Source: Zygnema cylindricum (lineage: Eukaryota; Streptophyta; Zygnematophyceae; Zygnematales; Zygnemataceae). Taken from it: a stretch of DNA of 64,000 nucleotides. Positions 1 to 10,058 of this stretch are shown piece by piece (within the stretch, counting starts at the first letter, position 1; each line of letters starts with the position of its first letter). The notes below the pieces were generated by a model. The model did no database searches. It was not told the DNA's origin and worked only from the letters and a program-made list of their open reading frames with translations. A program made the translations under genes and the position numbers. The stretch is taken from NCBI GenBank assembly GCA_037447655.1, contig JBBHKE010002726.1, positions 124,001 through 188,000 on the forward strand. The letters are read 5' to 3'.

Positions 1-3000
1 ACAATATGGCAGAGTGCACTAAGCTAACCGAGCTTCGGTTAAAGGAGGGGCGACCGGTGGTACCCGGGAGGAAAGAAAAAGGCCCTTGTGACACAGGTAC
101 ATGAGGCGGAATCCAAGGACGAGGACGATGAGCTCCTTTTGGATGAGGAGTTGGAGGCGAAAAACGAGGTCGAAATTCCACGAAGGCATAAATGTGCTTA
201 CGGTGGATTGAAAGGTGAAGCAAGCTGGATTATAAATTCAGGTGCCTCCATGCACATGTACAGCGATAGGCACCTGTTCACTAAGATAAGAAAGATTCCC
301 ACCGTAGAGATAGAGTACGGGGATGGGAGGATAATCACCACTACTCTTGTAGGATCGGTAGATTTGAAAGTGTTAGTAGAAGGAAAGACATCTATATTAA
401 CATTCTCCGATGTATTGTTTATTCCGGAGCTGAACAAAAACCTCATCTCTACATCCGTATTAGATGATAAGGGTTTTTTTACTAGCACTAGGGAAGGAGT
501 CTTTACTGCTAGTTTTGAGGAGGATGTCTATTTCATTGCTGAGAAAGATAGCCATGGGATGTTTAGGCTGATTTTAAGTAATGAAACGAAGAAACTTTAT
601 AATGCTGGTATTCATGATATTATGATGTGGCATAAGAGGCTTGGGCATGTGAATCTAGATAAGTTAAGAGAGATGAAAAAGATAGGAGTGGTGGAAGGGA
701 TTCAGTTCAGTGAGAGTGATAAAATAAGTGATTGTAGTGGATGTGCTCAAGGTAAAGCACACATATTACCTTTTCCTAAAACAACCACCTATAAGGGAGA
801 AAAAATTATAGATCTAGTACACACAGATATTTGGGGACCGGCTAAAGTGCCCTCAGTGGGTGGGAAGAGATTTATGATGATTATCATTGATGATTGGTCT
901 CGGTATTCCCGGGTGTATTTTTTGAAAAACAAGTCCGAAGCTCAAGATTGTTTTAGACAATATAAAGCACGGAGCGAAAAAATCCATGAAACTCCAATCA
1001 AGAGAATAATGAGTAACAATGGTGGAGAGTTTGAGGATTTTCTAAGGGAAGATGGGGTCCAACACCAAAAAACTGTTCCAGAAAACCCGGATCAGAATGG
1101 GGTAGCTGAAAGGTTAAATAGAACACTAAGTGATTGTGCTAGAAGTATGTTGTCAGATAAAAAGATAGGAAAAAGGTTTTGGGCAGAAGCAATGAACTGT
1201 GCTAATTACCTCAAAAATAGAGTTCTTACTTCAGCTATAAAAGATCAAACACCTTATGAGAGATGGACAGGCCGAAAACCAAACATATGATCGGTCCAAT
1301 TGGAAGCTTGATCCTAAAGGAACACCGGGATACTTATTAGGATATGATGAGGATGTTAAAGGATATAGAGTTTACGATCTTAAAAGGGAAGATATAATCT
1401 TAGTAAAGCATCTAGTAGTTATGGATGAAGGAAAGTCCGTGGATCCCTTGAGGTATACAAAGTCAATAAAAATCAGATTTGAGTCAGAAAATTCTGATGA
1501 CTTTGAGCTTCCTAACTGTCCAGGTTTTAGAGAAGATGAAATTCTTGCACATACAAATCAGACCGAAAAGGACTCGGCTGTGGAAACTCCTGTGACAACT
1601 CTACCCGAAGCGGAAGACGTGGTGGAAATTGATTCGGAATCAAGGGATAGGGGAGAAGCCGAGTTTGTTCAAAAGAATCCACGAGAACCATCTATACCGG
1701 TCTCAAATTTTGAGGGGGGAAGGAGAAGTAGCAAAAGATTGCAAGAAAAACAAGTTAATAACAAGGTAACAAAACTATCTCGTCAAGATGAACCTCAAGC
1801 TTATGGAGAGGCGATGACTTGTCCATAAAGAAACCGGTGGAAGACAGCAATCAATGAGGAGATGGCCTCAATTATGGCAGCCGATACTTGGGAGCTGGTG
1901 GATTATCCACCTAATCGAAAACCAATCGGTTGTAAGTGGGTTTTCAAACTAAAACTGAACCCAGATAACACAATCGAGCTCTACAAGGCCCAATTAGTGA
2001 CAAAGGAATTTACACAAAAAGAGGGAATTGACTACGAGGAAACCTTTGCCCCGGTGGTCAGATTTCCCTCCATCCGCATACTTCTCAGCCTGGCAGCAGC
2101 GGAAGACATGGAAGTGCACCAGATGGACATCAAGACAACCTTTTGCATGGAGAATTGGAAGAGGAGATCTTCATGCGACAACCCGAAGGGTTTGTGGAGG
2201 AAGGAGAGGATAGTAAGGTATGCCGGCTGATTAAATCTCTTTATGGTTTGAAACAAGCGCCTCGACAGTGGAATAAGAAGCTTGATGAGTTTCTTACCGG
2301 TCTGGGATATATCTAGATCAGCTCATATCACTCAATCTATGTTTTTGAAGATGAGGAAGGTTTGATATTTATTGCAATTTATGTTGATGATTTGCTTGTT
2401 CTAAGTAAATCAATGGAAAAAATTAATAAACTGAAAACCGATCTTAAGGGGAGATTTGAAATGAAGGATATGGGGGAAGCAAAATATATTTTGGGAATTC
2501 AAGTAGAAAGAGACCGAAAAAAGAAAAATTATAAGATTGACTCAAAAGGAAGCAATAGGGAACATGCTTGAAAAATTTCAGATGGATAAAGCTAATAGTT
2601 GTACAACTCCAATGGAGTTGAAGAAGGGAAGTGAGGGGAGTGAGGAAGTTAGAGTCATAGTCTTAGACGAGGTATTATCTCTTGAAGAACAAAAGTTCAT
2701 GCAGACTATTCCTTACAGGCAAGTAGTGGGAAGTCTAATCTATTTCATGAATTGTACCTGGCCGAATTTAGCTGCAGCTGTAGGAGTGCTGGGTAGGAGT
2801 CTAAATGCTCCCACTAAGAGGGATTGGGAGGCAGCTAAAAGAGTCCTTAGATATTTGATAGGAACTAGGGATCTGTGGTTGCATTTGGGTGGGGAGAATA
2901 CTGACATCACTACTTGGAGTGATGCCAGTTATGGTGATGCTCCGATGAGGAGATGCACTTCTGGATATGCATTATATGTGGGTGATGGGGCTTGCTGTTA

Positions 3001-3376
3001 GAGTAGCAAACAACAAAAAGTTATTGCTCAGTCCACCATGGTGGCTGAGTATATGGCCTCTTGCTCTGCTGTAAAAGAATTGATGTGGGTCAAGTCTTAG
3101 CTTGGTGAGCTTGGTCACCTTAAGAGTGGTGTGCAGAAAATCTTTTGTGATAATTAGGCACCAATCGCTATTTTTGCCAATCCTAAACATCAATTTAAAG
3201 CTAAACACATGGACATTAGACTCAGCTTTGTTAGAGAGAAAGTAGAAAACAAAATAATCAGTTTAGAGTAGCGACCAGATAGTGAGATGGTAGCCGATAT
3301 GATGACCAAACCTGTACCTTCCCCTAAGCTAATTTTCTGCAGGGAGAAATGCGGTCTGAAATTAAAGATTGACTAG
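1..3376 (+). pseudogene. A1 gag-pol remnant (protease, integrase, RT, RNase H)
   Basis: Frames 88-1290, 1256-1828, 1862-2230, 2362-2571 and 2537-3001 are pieces of one copia polyprotein. The protease motif reads INSGASMHM, so the catalytic Asp is Asn. The integrase zinc-binding region (WHKRLGHVN with a later CSGC) and the first catalytic Asp (HTDIWGP) are present. The second catalytic site reads SNNGGEF instead of SDNGGEY, and residues after it are missing. Compared with A3, about 44 bp are deleted near 1286, which shifts the frame in the integrase tail. The RT keeps IYVDDLL near 2380. RNase H has several TAG codons, for example at 2999-3001, where related copies have TGG. It encodes no working enzyme. 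Confidence 0.92.
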
Positions 3377-3389
3377 AAAATAAGGGGAG

Positions 3390-4454
3390 TGTAGAAATTA
3401 ATGGTCTTTTAAAGTATTCTTTAGGTCTGAATAGAAATATAGAAAGAAGTCGAGGAGTCTACCTCTAACTTCTCTCTCCAACTCTCAAACTTGTCGCAGT
3501 CACTGAGAAATTGGAGAGGAAGCTAGAGCCATGGCTACCTAGGCTATCCAGAGTTTTACGGGATATAAATATTAGTTTATTTATAATTTAGAATACATTT
3601 ACTGAAATATATGTGCCGCCTCTAGGATTTGATCATGGAACCTGTCGGCCGGTAATCAACCGGTAGTCGTTAGCTCTAACCGTTAAGTCTAGAGATAGTG
3701 TTACGTATTATAGGGATTGATAATTAATTAAATATTAACACGTAGGATAGTTCATTTAACTGAAATAGTTTTACGAGAGATATAGATCCAATAATGTAAA
3801 AGTACGGATTACGGTACGTTTAAGAAACGAATTTCGTTCATTTATTTATTTACCGAAACAAATACCGCGCATGTAATTATTACGGCTACGATTAAATGTA
3901 AATTTAATCGGACGGCCGAAATTAAACGCTGAGATTGCGGAAGAGAATTTCGGCGGTTTTTTATCATCGACAGATCGGATGACACATGGCAGAATGACAT
4001 TGGAGCGCGGCATCTCCGAGGATTAAGGGAGCGAATCCGGAGATACCACGTGTCGACATTTAGGCCATGTTGTACAACATTCGTACACAAAGTATACCGG
4101 CAACTGTACTTTTGTGTACGGAGGAGTAATCTGATTGGCTCCGTACATCAGTAGATAGAGTCTGTGAGAGAGATACGGCTTAGAAAAATTAGGAGATAGG
4201 ACCCTCTCTTCCAGAGAGCTTCTGTACAAAAGGTCAACTTTGACCCTCTATAACTTACTGCTCAGGGGAGCAAATTCAGAGATTCTTTTTGCTATCGACT
4301 CAAGGGAGTCTTCCCTTCACGAGGTGAAGTTGATCAGAGTTTTTGTCTGCCAGGGTGGCAGTTGTTCTTGGTGAAACACAAAGGGGTCAAGGTTATCCTA
4401 GAGGCTTCTTAGAAGTTGTCCACTCTGAGGACTTATGGAGGTCTCAGAGTTTCA
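3390..4454 (+). repeat. A1 3' LTR
   Basis: The LTR begins TGTAGAAATTAATGG directly after the purine-rich tract AAAATAAGGGGAG and ends ...GAGTTTCA at 4454, so it has the TG...CA ends of copia LTRs. It is homologous along its length to the LTRs of A2, A3 and A4. It carries an ACGTG-containing segment near 4045, a GTAC-rich segment near 4088-4145 with a CCAAT-type box (ATTGG), and four short hairpins at 4259-4272, 4297-4310, 4315-4329 and 4347-4361. An ATG near 4435 would start gag in a 5' LTR copy. Confidence 0.92.
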
Positions 4455-5280
4455 GGATGAATATGCGCCGCCGGTACGGAGCAGCTGCGACGCATACGAG
4501 TCAACGCAATTGGGGTTAACTTGATATGATCTGCATGGACAAAGCAGCTGACGCAGCTGCGGATAATATGACTAGTATAGATTGTGAGTAATGATATTTA
4601 CTTAGTGGTAGCTTGGTTGTTGACGCACGAAGATTGCTGAGATGTCGGTGTAAATTTTATGTACAACATAGGTTTGTCTTTTTGCTAATTAGATATTAGT
4701 GTAGATTTGTTCGGTCTGACATACCTCGAACTATTCGGGTATACTTACAATAGTTTAGGTAGATAGTAGATACCGTACGGCTGGTATTGATCCGTAAATT
4801 CAGTAGTGAACTCTCTGAGTATAACTTGTAGGACTTAGAATATTTTGAGTATCACAGTCAAGTTTAATCAAAGCAATGGCAAACGGTTTTCTGCATCTTT
4901 GACCTGTTGGTGTGATAACTCTGTTTGGTGCATTTATGTAAAACTTTGTGGGAATATTCTTTGATATAGAATATATATGTGTGTAAAGTTTCATACCATT
5001 CAAGAATCTCAGTAAGATTCTGTGAGCAGTCTAAGTGGTTAGTTTGTGAAGCTGTCAGCTATTTTTGTGAAACTCTGGAGCTTATATCTTCTAGATTCCT
5101 TAGTGGATTTGGCTGTAACTTTAAGAGCTTATAGTGTCTATAGTATACTGCCTACTGGTGATTTTTAAGGTAATTTTGTTTATTGTGGAGTAATCTGTGA
5201 TGTCGCAAACACACCTGTTTGAAGGGAAGTCTGTTGTGCTTCCGTGAGTAATCCGTGGCTGAAATAGGCTATGGACAACA
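4455..5280 (+). repeat. E 5' LTR, right part (split by A1)
   Basis: These 826 bp align end to end with 8285-9110 of the 3' LTR of E with scattered substitutions. The missing left portion should lie to the left of A1, outside the window. The segment ends ...ATGGACAACA and is followed at once by the primer-binding site. The start codon of gag (5255) lies 26 bp before the LTR end. Confidence 0.88.
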
Positions 5281-6049
5281 GGTTTTGGGCCCACACCCAT
5301 TGCTACCCATATTTGATGAATCAAAATATCACTATTGGAAGGATGCACTCGAGAGCTACTTCGAGATGATGGAGCTAATAGATGTGGTGGACGGTACCTT
5401 GGCCGAAACATCAAATGGATGGAAAAGGAAATATCATGAGTGTCTAAGGGTTATCAAAAACTCCTTGACTGAGGATTTGGCAATGTTATACTTAAGTTTT
5501 AAAAAGGCATCTGCATTATGGAAGTGCATAGAATGTATGTATGCAAAGACTTCTTTATATCATTGGCTTAGCAATGTTACCAAAAGAGTTGAATTCAAGA
5601 ATGTAGGAGGTAGTATGGAGAAACACTCTATTGACTTACAAGTATTATTTGCAGAAAATGATTTGGCAAGAGGAAACATTACATATGCCCAACAAGCTAT
5701 ATTATTAATGAGAAGTCCACATAAAGAATATTAGAGTGCTTTAGATCGATTGACTTTAATTGATAAAAGGGATTGGAGCTTAACTGTACTAAGACGTGTT
5801 GTTCTAGATGAAGAGGCTAATAGAAAGGTTTTATCAAGTAAGAGGAATATAAAGGAATCTAAGTCTCAGTTTCAGAAAATTAAAAAGAATAGCGAGTTCG
5901 GAGATCGGCAAAAGAATTGTTTTTATTGTAATGATTTGGGACATACCTTCAGGGTATGTGTTACAGGGAATTTCAAAGATGGATGGGACAGCAACCTAGT
6001 TCGACCATCAACAAGAAGAGAATCAAGTTCTTTCGTGAGTGAGAGATAA
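5255..6049 (+). pseudogene. E gag (UBN2-type) with CCHC knuckle
   Basis: The first frame (5255-5734) starts in the LTR, reads through the primer-binding site as QQVLGPHP, and continues as a copia gag core (PIFDESKYHYWKDALESYF, then AMLYLSFKKASALWK) comparable to the gag of element D. A TAG at 5732-5734 interrupts it; the same frame resumes to 6049 and includes a zinc knuckle CFYCNDLGHTFRVC, a complete CX2CX4HX4C. Gag normally forms the virus-like particle and binds element RNA. With one stop codon the copy is inactive or truncated. It is shorter than the D gag region because everything after the knuckle is lost. Confidence 0.82.
5281..5295 (+). other. Primer-binding site of E (tRNA-iMet anticodon arm type)
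   Basis: GGTTTTGGGCCCACA follows the LTR directly. It is complementary, with one mismatch, to the anticodon arm of plant initiator tRNA-Met (GTGGGCCCATAACC). Confidence 0.75.
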
Positions 6050-8012
6050 GACTCAACCGATGACAAAAGGCATACACAGTATGTTGAAAAATTTATTTAC
6101 CAACCGACCTTTTCTGTTGTTCGGAATGAGGAGAAGGAGGTGACAGAAAAGGATTTGGTGTCTGTCTCTTTTCCCGACGACAGATTGGTGAGTACCAAAG
6201 AGTTACGAAGGAAGAGTTTATTGAAGAAAGGAAAAAGGACGAAAGAGAGAACGACACGGTTTTTGTGACCTTATCAGATGACAAATCAGTGAGTGAAAAA
6301 TGCCTACAAGAAAGCTTGTTAACTAAAGCAAGAGGAGTTGAAGGAAGAGATGGACACTTAGAAGCAAAAACTAGAAATAAGGTGGATGTGGAAATTGGTG
6401 AACTAGGAAAAGAACAAAGAAAAATTGTTCAGAAAATTGGATTGAGAAAAGAAGTTTGTGGGAGTGAAAAATGTAATAGAAATGCAAACGTTAGAAATAT
6501 AGGAAAAGAACATAGGAAGAAAAGAGTGCAGATGAAAAGAAGAAAGATCAAAATTAAAATTTCTCAGATGAATGAAGTTAATGGGAATAGCAAATCTACG
6601 AAGAAAAACATAGAGGTAAAATAGAAAATTCATATTTTTGACATTAAACGAGTAGAAAACTGTGACAGAAGTGAAAATTTTCAGAAAAGACAAAAGATAA
6701 TGAAGAAAACAAAGAGAAGATGCAATATTCAACGGATCAAAGGCAGAAGAAAGCATGCTCAGAAAATGATTAAGAGAAGAGAACAGGAGAAATGATTTTC
6801 TCGAAAACGTGAATTTAGAGAAATCTTAATTTTGGAAAAACTTATACTACAGGCATGTCTTATAAAGACAAGCTCCTTTTGACATTCAATATTTCTGGTA
6901 GGATTTTAGATTTAATGTTATTCATTGTTGAGTTAGTTAAAAAGAAATAAAAAGTGTTATTTATGTATTTTTGAAAACAAAAGAGGTAGCGGAAGCAGTG
7001 GTGAATCATCGGAAGCAGTTCACATTGCGAAGCAGCGACGCAGCATAGCAGCGCAACGGATGACATGGAAGTATATGATAGGGGACGAGGTACAACAATT
7101 GTTTAATAAAAGTGGGTAGAAGATAGATAATTTTGACAAATACTGATCATATGACTAAGTGACGATTACGGGTGGAATTCAGAGTTACTAGAGAGGTGCT
7201 ATATCATTACTGAAAGGACAATTTGACATTTATGGCAAAGGGGGAGCTGTTACGGGTTGATATTCAAATCTATAAGTTTGTAAAATTCATAGAAATTAAG
7301 GAAATGGTTGATAAAGTTTTTCGTGGAAGACAAAGAGTGTTTGCATATTAAATGATTAACTCGGCAAAGAGGCAGTTGTCAAGAAGGGGAAGTTTGGAAT
7401 ACATGGCAGGAACGCAGCGGAAGCAGTGGAGAATTAGCGGAAGCAGTTCGCTTCGCAACGCAGCAACGAAGTGAAGTAACGTAGCGGAAGTAGTGGTGTT
7501 ATAGCGTAAGTGGAAGTGACAGTTTCACATTTATGACTTACGAGGAGCTGTTACAAGACAAATTCTGCAAGGTGGTGGTTTTTAGCAAGGCAAATGGGAC
7601 ATGGCGACGTCAGCAAAACAGTGGTGATGTATTGTTTTGGCTAATATTTTTGAATCATTAGTAGTGGAGGTTGATAGAGAATTTTTAATCTCTAAATATT
7701 TTACATTCTTCATTTTGTTTGTATCTCCATTAGGGTAGAAATATCTGCATGGACTACTGAGTTTAAAGCTTTAAGGGAGTATTAAAATTGAAAGCTTTAG
7801 TTCTCAGTAGATGAGGCTATGAGGAGGAAGTTAAGGGTGAAAGGAGCAGCTGCTAGAGTTGCGATGTCAAAATAGTGCAGCATGGCAGCATAGCAGTACA
7901 CGCCGCATATTGTATTCATTTTGCGCTGCGATGTCGAACTAGCGCAGTATAGCAGCATAACATTACATGATGAATATTTTTATAAGTGCACGAAACTAAA
8001 TTTTTGGGGGAG
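6050..8012 (+). other. E internal region without pol; purine-rich, repeats
   Basis: About 2 kb where pol would be expected. The first 700 bp are strongly A/G-rich and give lysine/arginine-rich open frames such as 6265-6624 that match no domain I know. Further on there are imperfect direct repeats of CGGAAGCAGTGG and CGGAAGCAGTTCxC (near 6990-7040 and 7430-7490), and of a GCAGCATAGCAGYA unit (7880-7960). The purine tract AAATTTTTGGGGGAG ends at 8012, just before the 3' LTR. I see no gene here. Confidence 0.75.
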
Positions 8013-9110
8013 TGTTGTTTTGAAAACTTGTTTCGTGCATACGCGACAGTTCGTTCGCTATGGAATTTAATGTGGAGGTTCGAATGGATTCATGGATCGG
8101 GGGAGCGAACGAACGGATATAATTTAAGTGATGTAAAAGACTCACTGAGTGGCGTGTACAAGCATTGACAAATAGACAGCGGATCGCGAAGCGATCCGAT
8201 GTGGAATAAACGAAATGTTGAAACAGGCACCGCCGGTACGACGCAGTTGTGACGCAGACAGGATAACGCAACTGCGGTTATTTTGGATGAATATGCGCCG
8301 GCGATACAAAGCACCTGCGATGCAAACGAGTCAACATAGTTGCGGTTACCTTGATATGATCCGCATGGACAAAGTAGCTAACACAGCTGCGGATAATATG
8401 ACTAGTATAGATTGTGAGAAATGATGTTTAATTAGTGGTAGCTTGGTTTTTGACGTACAAAGATTGTTGAGATGTCGGTGTAAATGTTATGTACAACATA
8501 GGTTTGTCTTTTTGCTAATTAGTTATTAGTGTAGATTTGTTCGGTCTGACATACCTCGAACTATTCGGGTATACTTACAATAGTTTAGGTAGATAGTAGA
8601 TACCATACGACTGGTATGCCTCCGTACATTCAGTAGTGAACTCTTTGAGTATAACTTGTAGGACTTCGAATATTTTGAGTATCACAGTCAAGTTTAATCA
8701 AAGCAATGGCAGACCGTTTTCTACATCTTTGACCTGTTGGTGTGATCACTCTGTTTGGTGCATTCATGTAAAATTTTGTGTGGATATTTTGTGATATAGA
8801 ATATTTATGTGTGTAAAGTTTCATACCATTCAAGAATCTGTGTAAGATTCTGTGAGCAGTCTAAGTGGCTAGTTTTTGAAGTTGTCAGCTGTTTTTGTGA
8901 AACTTTAGTGCTTATATCTTCTAGATTCCTTGGTTGATTTGGCTCTACCTTTTGAAGCTTACAATGTCTAAAGTATACTGCCTATTGGTGAAGTTTAAGG
9001 TTATTTTGTTTATTGTGGAGTAATCTGTGCTGTCGCAAACACACCTGTTTGAAGGGTAGTCTGTTGTGCTTGCGTGAGTAATCCATGGCTGAAATAGGCT
9101 ATGGACAATA
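8013..9110 (+). repeat. E 3' LTR
   Basis: It starts TGTTGTTTTGAAAACTTG after the purine tract and ends ...ATGGACAATA; the matching 5' copy ends in CA, so the last dinucleotide has mutated. Near 8225-8395 it carries repeated boxes of the GCAGTTGTG / GCAACTGCGG / GCAGCTGCGG type. It is followed by GGAAG and then the interrupted LTR of A2. Confidence 0.88.
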
Positions 9111-10044
9111 GGAAGCTAGAGCCATGGCTACCTAGGCTAAAAAGAGGTTTACGGGAAATTGATTAGCTGATTCACGGATTGGTAGTTAATTTACTAAAAA
9201 TGGATGATGTCGGATCCAGGATTTTATCCTGGTACTTGTCGTCCATAGATCGCCGGTAGCCAGTAGACTTATCCATTAAGTCTAGGACTAGTGTTAGATG
9301 CTAAAGGAATTGATATTAATTTAACAGTTACCACGTAGGATAATTCATTTAACGCGAATTGTTTCCCGAATACATAGATCGAGTTATGTAAAGTACGGAT
9401 TACGATATGGATAAGAAACGAGTACCACACATTTGTTTCTTTAACGAAACAAATACCGCGCAAGTATTTATGACGGCTACGATTGAAATTTGCATTCAAT
9501 CGGACGGCCGGGAAGAAAGACGAGATCGCGAAAGAGAATCTCGAAGGTTTGTGGTCATGTTACATTGGATGACACGCGTCACGATTACGTAGGATCGCGA
9601 CATCTTTGGAAATTACGGGACCAAATCCGTATATGACATGTGTCGACATTTAGGCCATGTCGTACAATATCCGTACATAAAGTACATCAGCAGCTGTACC
9701 TTTGTGTACGAAAGTGTAATATGATTGGTGCCGTACATCAATAGATAAAGTTTTAGAGAGAGATAGGACATAGAAAAATTTGGTAGATATGACCCTCTCT
9801 TCAGAGAGCTTCTGTACAAAGGTCAACTTTGACCCTCCATAACTTACTGCTCAAGGGAGCATATTCAGAGATTCTTTTTGCTATTGACTCAAAGGAGTCT
9901 TGCCTTCACAAAAGAGAAGGTGGTCAAAGTTTTTGTCTACCAGGGTGGCAGTTATTCTTGCTGAAACACAAAGGGGTCAGGGTTTTCCAAGAGGCTTCTT
10001 CAAAGCTATCCATTCTGAGGACCTATGGGGGTCTCAAAGTTGCC
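9111..10044 (+). repeat. A2 5' LTR, right part
   Basis: This begins in mid-LTR at GGAAGCTAGAGCCATGG, where E is inserted, and ends ...AAAGTTGCC; the expected CA end has become CC. The GTAC cluster (about 9662-9740) and the hairpin row (about 9848-9950, partly decayed in this copy) are recognisable. Confidence 0.87.
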
Positions 10045-10058
10045 GGTTATGGGCCCAC
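10045..10058 (+). other. Primer-binding site of A2
   Basis: GGTTATGGGCCCAC is an exact 14-base complement of the plant initiator tRNA-Met anticodon arm. It is the cleanest example in the window. Confidence 0.82.

Larger units (their letters stand above)
1..4454 (+). mobile_element. Copia A1, 5'-truncated by window edge
   Basis: This is a Ty1/copia LTR retrotransposon of family A, entering the window inside gag and running to the end of its 3' LTR. Seen in order: the tail of the gag zinc knuckle (MAEC at the first bases), protease, integrase, reverse transcriptase, RNase H, a polypurine tract at 3377-3389 and the 3' LTR. At 4455 the sequence switches, without a gap, into the LTR of element E: the same GGATGAATATGCGCC string occurs uninterrupted inside the 3' LTR of E near 8284. 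A1 therefore inserted into the 5' LTR of E. GGATG at 4455-4459 is the expected right-hand target duplication; its partner is outside the window. The family assignment is certain; the copy is dead. Confidence 0.93.
4455..9110 (+). mobile_element. Gag-only LTR element E (non-autonomous)
   Basis: This element has two LTRs of the same sequence (partial 5' copy 4455-5280, complete 3' copy 8013-9110), a primer-binding site at 5281, a gag-like frame with a zinc knuckle, and a purine tract before the 3' LTR. The 2 kb between gag and the 3' LTR contain no protease, integrase, RT or RNase H in any frame. That layout fits the TR-GAG type of non-autonomous element, which must borrow enzymes. Its gag resembles that of element D, and both LTRs start TGTTGT and carry GCAGCTGCG boxes, so a D-like element is a plausible helper (inference). 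E is inserted in the 5' LTR of A2 at GGAAG (9111-9115). Confidence 0.85.

Noticed and set aside
4455-5280. Solo LTR
   Set aside because: It is followed directly by a primer-binding site and a gag frame, and a full partner LTR lies at 8013-9110, so it is the 5' LTR of E.
6265-6624. Host gene for a Lys/Arg-rich protein
   Set aside because: It lies inside element E, its composition follows the purine bias of the DNA, and no domain is visible.
9829-10044. Open frame upstream of the A2 primer site as a separate gene
   Set aside because: It lies inside the LTR; the real content is LTR leader, and the gag part of that frame begins only after the primer site.
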